This document shows positions 23,598 through 36,505 of a DNA stretch of 64,000 bases, one piece after another. The DNA is taken from assembly GCA_035578155.1 (NCBI GenBank), contig JAPWDM010000020.1, forward strand, positions 6,296,055 through 6,360,054, written 5' to 3'. The stretch is from Brachynemurus nebulosus (taxonomy: Eukaryota > Arthropoda > Insecta > Neuroptera > Myrmeleontidae). Position 1 is the stretch's first letter. Each line of letters opens with the position of its first letter. Under the pieces are notes generated by a model. It was not told the origin of the DNA, ran no database searches, and saw only the letters and a program-made list of their open reading frames with translations. The position numbers and the translations under genes are program-made.

Positions 23598-24707
23598 TTA
23601 TACGTTTTTTGAATTATTATTTGAATTAAAATTTGAAGTTGACGGACTGACATTTGAAATGGAATTTAAATTTTGAGTAGGGTTCGCAGTTTGAAAAAAT
23701 TTTGCCCTATTTTGCGGTCTTTTACGACATTCTGATATAGTATGATTAGAGGCACGGCAGTAACGACAAAATTTTTTATTGAAATTTTTAGATGTATTTA
23801 TTTGATTGGAGGAAGAATTATCAGACGGACTAGACTGATTTGGTAGACTGGGTACAACCAAGCGACTCGATTCGTTTACTTTTTGAGAAACCTGGTTATT
23901 GATAGATAAGTCAGAGGCATTATATGAATTTAAACGATATTCAATTTCATCTATGCTTTTAACAAATTCAAATAACTGTTTAAGATTAAGTGGAACTGGA
24001 GATAATTTTATTAAGTTAAATGTTTCAAGATTAACATGTGCAAATATAATACCAATAATTTCAGATTCATTTAAATTTTGACATAATATAGTTGAATATT
24101 TTGTAATGGAATATACATAATCATGAAATGATTCATTAAGTTGTTGTTTCCGTCTGACATATTTATCGATAAGCAGCTGTTTCTGTGATAGAGTTAAATT
24201 TTGAAGTAAGTGAATTTTTATTTCCTCCCACTTCAGATTGTTTTTAATAAAATCAGACCATATAGATCTGGATTGCAAGTTACATTTTAGAATTAAGTAC
24301 TTTACAAGAAAATCTTCTTGAAATAAAGAAAGCTTGAAAATATCGTCCAATTGAAGAATAAATTCTATAACATTATCAGGACTCAAAATATTTAATATTG
24401 GAACGTGAGATAATAAAGACTGAACATCAATTTTTGGTTGAAAACTTGACGATGAAGCTTCAGAAGTAGGAGAAATTAAAAATTTTGTGAAATGATTACT
24501 TATCTTATCAAGGTTTTGTTCATGTTGAATAAGCGAATCGCTTATGGCTGACACCAAAATTGCCGTGTCGTTCACAATCTTGGCAGTGGCATTCAATGTA
24601 AGCGCCGGATCAGTTGACTGTTCCCCGACAACATCACTACTTTCATTGATTTTAGACTGTTTTTGTCCCGGACTTAAAAATTCCTCCAAACTACTTGTTT
24701 TTTCCAT
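23598..24707 (-). CDS. gag: Gag polyprotein
   Basis: 369 codons starting at an ATG about 187 bases inside the 5' LTR boundary. Residues about 100-260 form a helix-rich region (WSDFIKNNLKWEEIK, YVRRKQQLNESFHDYV) consistent with a retrotransposon capsid. A single CCHC zinc knuckle, C-x2-C-x4-H-x4-C, occupies 314-327, followed by a short basic and Asn/Ser-rich tail. Gag forms the particle and packages RNA. The stop at 23598-23600 lies just after the A AAA AAC heptamer, and pol follows in the -1 frame. Lineage within gypsy-type elements is uncertain. Confidence 0.93.
   Translation of the reverse strand: MEKTSSLEEFLSPGQKQSKINESSDVVGEQSTDPALTLNATAKIVNDTAILVSAISDSLIQHEQNLDKISNHFTKFLISPTSEASSSSFQPKIDVQSLLSHVPILNILSPDNVIEFILQLDDIFKLSLFQEDFLVKYLILKCNLQSRSIWSDFIKNNLKWEEIKIHLLQNLTLSQKQLLIDKYVRRKQQLNESFHDYVYSITKYSTILCQNLNESEIIGIIFAHVNLETFNLIKLSPVPLNLKQLFEFVKSIDEIEYRLNSYNASDLSINNQVSQKVNESSRLVVPSLPNQSSPSDNSSSNQINTSKNFNKKFCRYCRASNHTISECRKRPQNRAKFFQTANPTQNLNSISNVSPSTSNFNSNNNSKNV
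23604..23610 (-). promoter_or_regulatory. -1 programmed frameshift heptamer at gag-pol
   Basis: On the minus strand the gag codons read TCA AAA AAC, giving A AAA AAC in gag register, one of the classic X XXY YYZ slippery heptamers. A -1 shift here enters the pol frame, which is open from 23613 and leads to the protease DSG about 30 codons on. The gag stop is one codon beyond the heptamer. I did not identify a convincing downstream pseudoknot. Confidence 0.85.
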
Positions 24708-24879
24708 AATTCAACTATTTTTTGAATTAACTTTTGCCTTGAAAAGAAAAAGGAGAGAAATCTCTACGAGTAAATAGTTCTTTAAATTTTAATAATATAT
24801 CAGGTGTCGTTACGAGAAAAGAAAAAAAAATTTATGTGCTCAAAGGGTTAAGCGATTACTAATAATAGTCGCTTTAAGG

Positions 24880-24889
24880 TCTGCTACCA
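24880..24889 (-). promoter_or_regulatory. Primer binding site for initiator tRNA-Met
   Basis: The element strand reads TGGTAGCAGA four bases after the 5' LTR. This complements the 3' end of eukaryotic initiator tRNA-Met (TCTGCTACCA) over 10 bases; the next two bases, CC, do not match the usual GG/GT. Confidence 0.75.
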
Positions 24890-24893
24890 TTTT

Positions 24894-26254
24894 TGTAACG
24901 TTATTTTATTGGTATAGATTTTTGTAACGCTTAAACTTTAAAATTTTATCAAAAGAAATAACCAAAGAGAGAAACAGAAAGTTGAAATTATTTTGTTTTG
25001 AAATTACCCAGAGGAATATTAGATTAGAGGAGAGTCTGTTTGATCACACACTGTTTGAGCAGATGTGCGATCAAACAGCTCGACCGGGGGCCCGACCGGG
25101 TTACAAGAGAAGGATCTCCTTTGAGCATATAATTTAATTACGAACCTGGACCGTTCAACAAGGATAGATAATAAAGAAATAAATTTTGAAGATATGTAAC
25201 AATATTTATTACAAAAAAATTAATATGAAACTTGGCTTTAACAAAAAGGATTTTTGTTTTGTATTTACAAATATCACAAATACAAAGGTTGACTACCATA
25301 AACTGTATCAATCTTTGTCTAAATGAAGAATAAAAAAAAAATTACAAGTAAAGTACGTACATACTTTTATGACTAAAAATATCAAAAATACTTATCACAT
25401 TTATTTTTGTTTATTAATCTTAGAAAAAATTCAAAAGTGCTAAAGTATGATTCATCACTTTTGAATTTTACGAAAAAGGGGAATACTAACTTTAAACTAC
25501 ATACAAATACTTAAAAGAAAAAATATTTAAATTATAATCCATAAATTTAGAAATATCAATACGTAATTGATATTTCTAAACTTAATAAAAGAACAAGATA
25601 ATATTCATACATATAAAATGTTATTTTATTTATTAGCACATGGTAAGAATTAGAAAAAACAGATAGAGGGCAAGATGTCTTCTTCACCGAGCCCTTGTAC
25701 ACATGTACGAAAAAAAATATAAATGAATGTTACAATCGTAATTGATGAACAAGTATAATATTTGAAAATAAAAGGATAGTAAAATTTAAATAGAGAAAAA
25801 ATTGTAAGATTTAATAAAAGAAAAGAGATTAGGTTACCTCAAATTTACTGCAAGACATTTTTATTTATTTTATATTATATTATATGTACGAATACTAAAA
25901 TTTTTCTATGACGATAAAGCTGTTGTCAGGCCATTTTGATTCAGCGCTTACAAACGACCACTGCCACGATTGTATGTATGAAAGAAAATGAGAGTGATTA
26001 TAATGTATGCTTTGCTTTTTTTAAATGATATATAGTATATATTGCGCATGCATCAATTAACTTGCGTTTCAAACAATTAGGCCTGTTCGCTTGTTAAATA
26101 ACTGATATATCTATCTGTACATAGATTTGTTCGTTCGTTTCAATTTTATTTTGCTTAGGGAATTGTAACACACTAATTATTATTTTAATTAAATTTTCAC
26201 AAGATTCAATGATATTAAAGGTATATTTTGAGAAGTTTATGTGACTATGTCACA
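24894..26254 (-). repeat. 5' LTR (minus-strand element)
   Basis: 1361 bp, by eye identical to 18942-20302 at an offset of 5952. It contains the same two hairpins (second one at 25546-25580). Element transcription should start within it and run toward lower coordinates; I do not assign a TATA box because the sequence is AT-rich throughout. Confidence 0.96.
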
Positions 26255-26258
26255 ACCT
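26255..26258. repeat. Target-site duplication of the LTR element, right
   Basis: ACCT, matching 18938-18941. Confidence 0.85.
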
Positions 26259-26350
26259 TGTTCGGTCATAACACTGACGAAGAAATATCGAGAGGCAGCT
26301 CTGTCTAGATTCGTCCCTACTGTCTAGGTTCGCCCCAGTACTACTGATGG
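26259..26350. mobile_element. Decayed pogo-like insert interrupting F2, right part
   Basis: Contains CTGTCTAGATTCGTCCCTA and TGTCTAGGTTCGCCCC, the same motif as at 18256-18273. It ends at GATGG just before F2 resumes with TACTTCTAATAATC. Confidence 0.5.
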
Positions 26351-26460
26351 TACTTCTAATAATCTTAGGTTGATAAAATTCGACAGAATTGTAGAATTTG
26401 AAGTATAAATAAAGATAAAAATCAAATAACGAACAAGTTTTTACTATTCACCTTTAAAAT
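26351..26460 (+). repeat. Dispersed repeat F2, copy A, right part
   Basis: TAATAATCTTAGGTTGATAA continuing through TCGACAGAATTGTAGAATTT and ACTATTCAC matches 43920-44010, the uninterrupted copy. Confidence 0.85.
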
Positions 26461-26562
26461 GGAAGTTTATTCGCATGTAAAAAATCGTGAAATGTAAGAG
26501 GGGAGACTGGGGCTAAATGGTAAATTTTTGGCAAATAATTTTTTTGAGGCATTAAATCCTCA

Positions 26563-26575
<13 letters not shown>

Positions 26576-26624
<49 letters not shown>
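26576..26624. repeat. (TA)n microsatellite
   Basis: About 49 bp of uninterrupted TA. Confidence 0.97.
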
Positions 26625-26627
<3 letters not shown>

Positions 26628-27207
26628 GAACACAATTATCTTGTAGAGAAATTAGTCCTCTACAACTAGTCAATTTGACTTATTTTTTTCTGAAAATAGA
26701 AGTTACTAAAAATTTTAGAGAATTTTACAGTACAACTGAGAACGAATATGTAGGAATTTAGATACTTAAATTTTAAAAATATCGTTATTTTTGATACCGA
26801 TAACTTTCGATAACGAAAAGTAGGTTTAAACCGTTGCGATATGTTTGGAGTACCTACAATTTGCTTCACTTAAGCCTTCGTAAATTTCGTTACTTTTTCG
26901 CTACGACACACGGTTTAGAAGATATTTACGATCAAATTTTTCAATAACGTAAAATATCATTTATAAACAAACATAACAAAAAACATGTACACTTTATGAT
27001 AGACCGAAATCAGAAAAGGTATACACAAATATTTGAAATAAGTAGGTAATTGAAACAATTTATTGAACACATAACCAATCAACAATCCAACATACCTTTA
27101 AGTCGTTCGCATATATTCAAGGATAATTTAATTTTGACAGTTAAATAACATTATAAAAAAAAAAAAATATTTTAATAATTATTCAAAAAAATTAATATTT
27201 AGCTTTT
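26625..27207. other. AT-rich non-coding DNA
   Basis: ATACCGATAACTTTCGATAA-type phrases occur, but no gene or bounded repeat. Confidence 0.4.
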
Positions 27208-27470
27208 AAATTAAATAGAGTAAATTGGGACCAATTTATTGACGTAAAGAAATTATATAAAAAAATATTATTTTGGGAGATTTTGATAACTTAAATAACG
27301 GAAAAAATTTTTTTTCCTTGTAAGTAACTAATAAAATAATTAAGTTTCAGGTGGAACAGTTACTGATTTCAAAGGAGCAATTTAGGAGCAATTTAATCCT
27401 ATAAAAAACAAAAAGATTTTTCAATTTCCGAGCTAACTTCCTTCCGGTAAATTTTGCTTCGACAAAATTT
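27208..27470 (+). repeat. Dispersed repeat F3, copy 1
   Basis: Diverged direct copy of 55531-55772. Shared landmarks are AGAAATTATATAAAAAAA, TTTCAAAGG, CATAAAAAACAAAAA-like and TTTTTCAA followed by a GGTA-ATT segment. Non-coding. Confidence 0.65.
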
Positions 27471-28010
27471 CAACAATTTTCAACATATTGATTACAAATT
27501 TTTGCTAAATGCAAAGATGTTGTTAAGGTATAATTAATTATATAAATAACTTGATGTGACTTGTGCCACCTTTAAATTAAACGGTACAATTACTGTTAAA
27601 GGATTTTTACAGATATATCATTATTGAGCTTAAGCAGCCATGCACATTAAAAACTATTGTTTTATTTTTCGATTGAATCACATGTGAATAGTGAATGAAT
27701 CACATTTATTTAAATTAATGTATTTTATTTAACTATCCTAATTATTTACTTTACATAATGATAAAAAATAAACGCAAATATTCATTAACAAAATAAACTC
27801 ATAAAATTTAAGTAAAAATAAATTAATTTAAAAAATTTGTCAATGAATATCGTTATGTTAAAATAAGCAAGTTTATTCTCTAGCTATATATTTTTTCCCC
27901 ACAAAAAATATACTACAGTTAAACCACAGTAAATTTTACTATAGTTATGTAAAGTATTTGGGTTTTTTATGTTGTGTTGATAACTTTCGACGATATTTAT
28001 TTAATACTAG
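27471..28010. other. AT-rich non-coding DNA
   Basis: No supported feature. Confidence 0.45.
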
Positions 28011-30353
<2,343 letters not shown>

Positions 30354-30385
30354 TGGGTCACCGATTTCAGCAAAATCGGTGACCC
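30354..30385. repeat. Perfect 13-bp-stem hairpin
   Basis: GGGTCACCGATTT pairs exactly with AAATCGGTGACCC across a short loop, immediately after a T run. Confidence 0.75.
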
Positions 30386-30721
30386 GAACCTCTGAGCCCC
30401 TCCTTGTAAGAAAAAAGCGAAACGCACCAAACGTGTTGAGTAACTGAATTTTTTAATTTCACTTTAAATGTTTAATTTGCTGTAGTTAATTTTTGCACAG
30501 GTTTGTTACACCACACAAGAGATTGTGCAAGAGGTGCAAACAGGTTTATATTGTATATAAACGTGGTAAATAAAAGTCGTATTTTGGAAAGCAAAATGTT
30601 TTTATTTATTAATATTATATGGTCTAACTTTGGTACGAAATGTTCAACAAACCCATATTTGTTGATAAAGTAAGCACCAAGTCCTCAGCGTAAGTGTAGA
30701 AAATTGTAACTAGTGGTGAGC
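30386..30721. other. Non-coding DNA
   Basis: No supported feature. Confidence 0.4.
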
Positions 30722-31000
30722 CCAGAGTGTGCCCGACACGGCTCAAGACATGTAGTCAGTCGGTGTCCGTCGCCGAACACACAGTGCATTGTAATACATT
30801 GCTAGACATTGTTACTTGAATTGGACAGGTTGGTGTTTTGTAGTAGTGTGTGTGCATACGCACACTACTACAAAACACCAAACCAACACCATTGCAAACA
30901 GTGTGTACGTACTCAACATAGTGGGAGGTTTTACGTCACCCACTGGCGACAAGTGGAACAGTTTGATAGACATTCTAGTTTGGTCCCTTGGTAAGCACAT
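30722..31000 (-). repeat. Inverted copy of module R310 with strong hairpin
   Basis: The reverse complement matches 3650-3960: TAGAATGTCTAT, CAGTGGGTGACGTAAAA, CACACTGTTTGCAAT, GTCCAATTCAAGTAACAATG and GGCGACGGACACCGACT are shared. In this copy the centre is a perfect 21-bp stem (30830-30850 with 30861-30881) with a 10-base loop; it is degenerate in the other two copies. The small ORFs across it on both strands are products of the hairpin symmetry. Confidence 0.8.
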
Positions 31001-32436
31001 ACATTACGTATATGGCTAGACTTATACGACTCTTCGCAAATATACCTAAATTTACGCGGTGAAAGTCAAGACAAGGCATTATTGTATCTATATGTATATG
31101 ACACATTTGAAAAATCACTTTAAAATAAATAATAAAATAGGACACACTGTGACGGCAGAGGATAATTTGAACGTCAAGTAAAATAAACATTAATTTATAA
31201 ACAAGTTAACATATAAGTATGCTACCGACGTCGTATGTTTAGGTGCAAATATATACATATTATAGGTACCTACATATTAAATTCATAACTTGTCTTTCAA
31301 ACTGTCATATATGATAAGCACCTAAGTTCATATGTACATGTACAATATTTAACTATCGGATTCGAACAAATCAGATCAATGCAATATGCAAAACTGAACT
31401 TGAAATCGACTATTTTGTAGTTAATAAATTACTAAGCTTATAATCAACTAACTACGATATGGCTACAATAAAAATTTAACGATGTATTTTTATTTTAGAA
31501 TATGTAAAATAAAATTAATTAACAATAAAACAACGTAACCTTGACAAAAATTTTACCTTCAAACGACACTGAATCCGCTTTCTATAATCATCTGAGCAAA
31601 CGGATGAAATCATCTCTCTATTATATTTGAAATCGTAATTTAGATAAATTCAAATTTACAATAGAAAAAATAGATTTGATATTACAAAACACTTTCCTTT
31701 TTCCTGTTAAAACAATTAACTTTTGTACATCTCTTCAGTACCTACTCTAAATATTACCCTGCCTACTAAAAGGGAATTCCAGTTTTTATAGACTTCTATA
31801 TAAGTAGCTGCACCCATTCCGCCGTTCGCCAACAACTTACCTTTAAGCATAAGCAACCAATTTCCAAATTTCATTTAAATCTATAAAGTATAGTCTCCGC
31901 TTAGTTTATGTTTTTAACAGGTTCTACATTTTCCCGTGGGAATAAGATATTTTCTCGTAGTAGACTGATGTAATAAGTTATCATCACATCAAATGTTACC
32001 GAAATTCGTCCAAAAGTTCCTGAGTGATCCGTGCACAAAAAATATGCAAAAATTCAAAGACAAAAATTTGCTGTTTTCTTATCTAAATCGATAACTATCT
32101 ACATCACTATTAAAATTTTCAAAAAATATTCCGTATATAAACACGGTATTTTTACAACTCATATGGATATGTATTATATGAAACTATATAAAAATATAAA
32201 GACTGGTATTATAAACAAAAATGGTAGAAACAGACTCCGGTTCTTATATCAGAAATATATCTTGAACGTAAAAGTTCTTATATTTCTCTTATATTTCCAT
32301 AAATAGTAAGAAGTTATGAACTCTTTGGCAAATGGAATTCCAAAGCAAAATTGAAAGTGAATACGATAGTAGCTTGAGTGTTTATATTTAAAAAAAAAAT
32401 ACAAGCTTGGCCTAGCAATTTACAATATTCGTTTCA
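31001..32436. other. AT-rich non-coding DNA
   Basis: Small ORFs here (such as 32031-32306) show no domain. Could be intronic or intergenic; I see no splice structure I can defend. Confidence 0.4.
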
Positions 32437-32654
32437 TGTTATTTTTTTTTTTATTGGTTTTGGTACGCAACATTTAAAGTCATATGTACCCTTGTAATGT
32501 GCTATTGAGTTTGAGGTTGGAATGATTATTGATGAATAATGCGGTATGGTAGTGCAGATGACGTATCTCCCTCGGTTGGTACCGAACTCACGATCTTATC
32601 AGCCAAGAGCGGAGTTGCTAAACACTAGACCAGCTCGGGGTCTTCTGTTATTTT
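32437..32654 (-). mobile_element. tRNA-derived SINE with 9-bp target duplication
   Basis: The body is 32446-32645 on the minus strand. The head reads CCCCGAGCTGGTCTAGTGTT then TAGCAACTCCGCTCTTGGCT, fitting a pol III A box around TGGTCTAGTG. About 35 bp on, GAGTTCGGTACC fits a B box. The 3' end is a run of A on the minus strand (T run at 32446-32452). TGTTATTTT occurs on both sides (32437-32445 and 32646-32654). Total about 200 bp. SINEs are copied by a partner LINE, not visible here. The parent tRNA is not assigned. Confidence 0.82.
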
Positions 32655-33540
32655 AAAAATACGAAAATGAAATCAAAATAAAAAAAAAACCGTGAGGACC
32701 ACATGTGAAAACGTACTCCTGTATATGATATTACACTAAAACTAGCTGGTCTTTTGCCTACAGAGTGATTACCTATAAACGTACACCCTGCTATTTCCAC
32801 AGGGAGGCAGGGCATTGAAGCAATGAGTTCAAAAATGTTTAGGAAATGCCTACGCGAAAAAGCAATTATTTTACTTTTTTTAATTCCTATCATGTGAAGG
32901 CTCCTAAACACATGTCTTTAGAGCCTCTACGTAATTTCGGGTCTGGTGGTAGCACTATGAATCTTTTATTGAAATTAATTTGTAATGTCTCGTATCTTTT
33001 ATTCATTTGTTTACAGACCTGACACATTATGTAATACATATAATAATGTATACTCATGCCTGCAATTTAAATATTCACCCAGTATTTTGTACGTGGGTAC
33101 ATATGTAAGTATCGATCCATTTATTCTTATACATTTTCTTTAAATAATTCAATATTGTTTATTAGTTAACTTTATAAACAAGCATGGAAGTAGCATAGCA
33201 CAGTAATGCACAGTCGCAGCCGTGGCGAAATGGCGAAACGAATGAAAAAGTCGATTTGTACCATAATTCAATATATGTCAATGTCCAATGGCTGGTACCG
33301 CTATATCGCCGTACCGCTAGCTCTGTACCGAAAAGAATATATGTATATGTATAAATGTGTGTGCATATAGAGCTATGTACCTGCTCTTCCATATTTTAGA
33401 CACTACAGGAAATTATGTATGAGATACAATATTTTGTATACACAGAGAATACAGAATAGAAGCTAATGTACCATACACAGGTACAGTATGATCGTAAGAT
33501 AAACAACAAAAATAACAGCATGCTGATAAATGAGGCCATA
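32655..33540. other. Non-coding DNA
   Basis: No supported feature. Confidence 0.4.
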
Positions 33541-33600
33541 AGCAGGGCCGGTGCGATCATTTAAGCAAAGTAGGCGCTCGCCTAGGTCGCAAGAAAATTA
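33541..33600. mobile_element. Possible hAT-like end fragment
   Basis: GCAGGGCCGGTGCGATCATT then TAGGCGCTCGCCTAGG resembles ends of hAT-type miniature elements (CAGGGCCGG...). No partner end found, so the boundary is unknown. Confidence 0.35.
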
Positions 33601-34561
<961 letters not shown>

Positions 34562-34591
34562 ACTATGAATGTCCGAAATGTAGTGTATCTT

Positions 34592-34850
34592 AAGATACAC
34601 TGGTGTATGTTAACAACCACCAAGCTAGCTGGTGAATAACCGTTTTTTATTCTCTTCATGGCGATTTCGGTCATACACTGGTGTATGTTAACAACCACCA
34701 AGCTAGCTGGTGAATGACCGTTATTTATTCTCTTCATGGCGATTTCGGTCATACACTGGTGAATGTTAACAACCACCAAGCTAGCTGATGAATGACCGTT
34801 ATTTATTCCCTTCATGGCGATTTCGGTCATACACTGGTGAATGTTAACAT
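34592..34850. repeat. 78-bp tandem array, about 3.3 copies
   Basis: The unit contains the perfect palindrome CATACACTGGTGTATG, then CACCAAGCTAGCTGGTG, then TCTTCATGGCGATTTCG. Three complete units and a partial fourth differ at few positions. Since 78 is a multiple of three, the minus strand is open across the array, giving a repeating 26-residue peptide; this probably follows from the period and is not accepted as a gene. Confidence 0.92.
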
Positions 34851-34860
34851 ACACCAAACG

Positions 34861-35169
34861 ACTTGGTTTATGTTCATTAAGAGTGAAATTATGGCTATTA
34901 ATGATATAAAAAAAACCTGTTATTTTTATACAAAAAATTGTTACAATAAATAAAATTATTAATAGTCATTTCTAAGTCCACTCTGAACACAGTGTTCGAA
35001 ATTCTAGATAGAGAGAACTTAGGTTTTTTTTTAGATATTTTAATAAAATTTTGGAAACATTATTCCACAAAGATTCATTTATACTCGTTGTACTACCTTT
35101 CTTTTCGTTTGTATTTCAACCATTTTGAAAGTACAGCTTTCTAGTTTTTGACTTAAAGGTAATATGATA
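34861..35169. other. AT-rich non-coding DNA
   Basis: Lies between two tandem arrays; nothing recognised. Confidence 0.4.
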
Positions 35170-35890
35170 TTACCGATATGGCGATTTTTAAAAATTTAAA
35201 AATTACTTGTACAAACGGGTACAAATTATAGTCTTTTCAATCCTGTTTTTAAGGTTTGAGTATCTCTAGAAACAATAGAATTCATTTAACCTAGAATACC
35301 TACTACCGTATATCTCCGACCGGAATGAGGTACAAACAAAATAAAAAGATTTATAACGGGTACAAATCATACTCTTTCAAATGCAGTTTTCAGAAATTTC
35401 AATAACTACAAAAACAGTAAATTTCGGTCTACCTAGAATTTCGAGTATCGTGTATCTCCTAATTTTTTGATGTACAAAAGAAAAAAAAAAGAACCACAAA
35501 CGGGTACAAACAAATCTTTATCGAATGTCGTTTACAAATTTTGTAATTTCTAAAAACAGCCAAATTCATTCTACCTAGAATTTCGAGTACCGTGTTTTCT
35601 GAACCCTCTGAGACACAACCGAAAATAAAAGAGATACAAACGGATCTCTGTCGAATGCTGTTTTCAAAATTACAATATTTCAAAAAACAATCAAGCTGGT
35701 TCTACCTAGAATTTCGAGTACCGTCAATCTCCAAATCTTTTGAGGTACAAACGACAGTAATAGAGATACAAACAGGTACAAGCGAATTTCTATCAAAGGA
35801 TAGATACTAATAAAATTAAAATATTCAAATTTTGGGCGCTGGTCATTTTTAAAAATTTTTCTGTTTAAGTACCCTTCGAGGTACAAACAA
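35170..35890. repeat. Degenerate 142-bp tandem array, about five copies
   Basis: The landmark CTAGAAT (usually TACCTAGAATTTCGAGTA) recurs at 35291, 35433, 35575 and 35706, spacing 142, 142 and 131. Each unit also carries GAGGTACAAACGAAAATAAA and GATACAAACGGGTACAAAC. ORFs at 35459-35886 are frames through these units. Confidence 0.85.
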
Positions 35891-36091
35891 AATAATAATT
35901 ATTATTATTATTCAATTTGCAATATTTACCGGTTTTCAGTATTTAGGATGGAATTCCACAGACCAAATTTTGCAACAATGAATTATTTGTAAACAAACAT
36001 AATCTATTCGTTATTACAACATAACTTCTTTTTAAACAAACAATGACGTGTTTTAACATTCACGTAATTTTTAAATCGTTATATCTAAGAT

Positions 36092-36505
36092 TCACAGACT
36101 CGGCTTGGTGTATGTTGACATCCACCGGTGTATGTTCGATTTAAAAAGATACATTAAACAATTTCGGACATACACCATCAAAATTCCACGCCACGCCTTC
36201 CATTGAGATACACCAAACCGGCGAGCTACAGCGTTAGTTGATATGGTCGGATCGTCGATAAAATGCTGAGGAATTCTTTCCTCGTATTGAGCCGTGTACC
36301 GAAGAGGTCTACCAGTATTAACTTGTATCTTCTGAACACTGCTACTTTCAGATAATCGTCGGTAGGTGGCCCCGAAAACACTAACGTGTGGAAGTCGGCG
36401 ATTTGGAAAACGACGTTGATACTCGCGGCGACCTTCAGCGGCGTTACCGTCCGCAAAATCGTAAAAAAAAATATCCGCGTATTCGTTATTATAAAACGAA
36501 GACAT
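36092..36505 (-). CDS. Truncated Tc1/mariner-type transposase, N-terminal DNA-binding domain only
   Basis: 137 codons. Residues 7-105 read NEYADIFFYDFADGNAAEGR, then REYQRRFPNRRLPHVSVFGA, and later PTISTNAVARRFGVSQWKAW. This is the N-terminal helix-turn-helix domain (DUF4817-like) of a widespread insect transposase group: 'E-Y-x-D-M/I-x-x-x-Y-G-x-x-x-G-N-A' and 'P-x-x-S-T-R-x-x-A-x-x-x-G-V-S'. The DDE catalytic region is missing; after residue about 108 the frame runs into TGGTGTATGTT-type sequence like the 78-bp repeats. It is a truncated gene or a DNA-binding domain retained within a non-autonomous element. Its relic catalytic region occurs separately at 16.75-17.06 kb. Confidence 0.7.
   Translation of the reverse strand: MSSFYNNEYADIFFYDFADGNAAEGRREYQRRFPNRRLPHVSVFGATYRRLSESSSVQKIQVNTGRPLRYTAQYEERIPQHFIDDPTISTNAVARRFGVSQWKAWRGILMVYVRNCLMYLFKSNIHRWMSTYTKPSL

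Larger units (their letters stand above)
18942..26254 (-). mobile_element. Full-length Ty3/gypsy-type LTR retrotransposon
   Basis: 7313 bp on the minus strand: 5' LTR (24894-26254), primer site, gag, pol by -1 frameshift, and 3' LTR (18942-20302). The order PR-RT-RNase H-integrase is that of Ty3/gypsy. Both LTRs are 1361 bp and I saw no difference between them. Both ORFs are free of stops, and a 4-bp ACCT duplication flanks the element. These point to a very recent insertion that may still be competent. There is no env-like ORF in the 197 bp between pol and the 3' LTR. The exact gypsy lineage is not assigned. Confidence 0.96.

Noticed and set aside
30809..31019. Overlapping 60-codon ORFs on both strands
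   Set aside because: They arise from the symmetric R310 hairpin and are not conserved in the other R310 copies.
32570..32645. Functional tRNA gene
   Set aside because: The cloverleaf is imperfect and the sequence continues into a 200-bp body with A tail and target duplication, which fits a SINE better.
34592..34850. CRISPR-like array
   Set aside because: Units are contiguous with no unique spacers, in a eukaryotic context.
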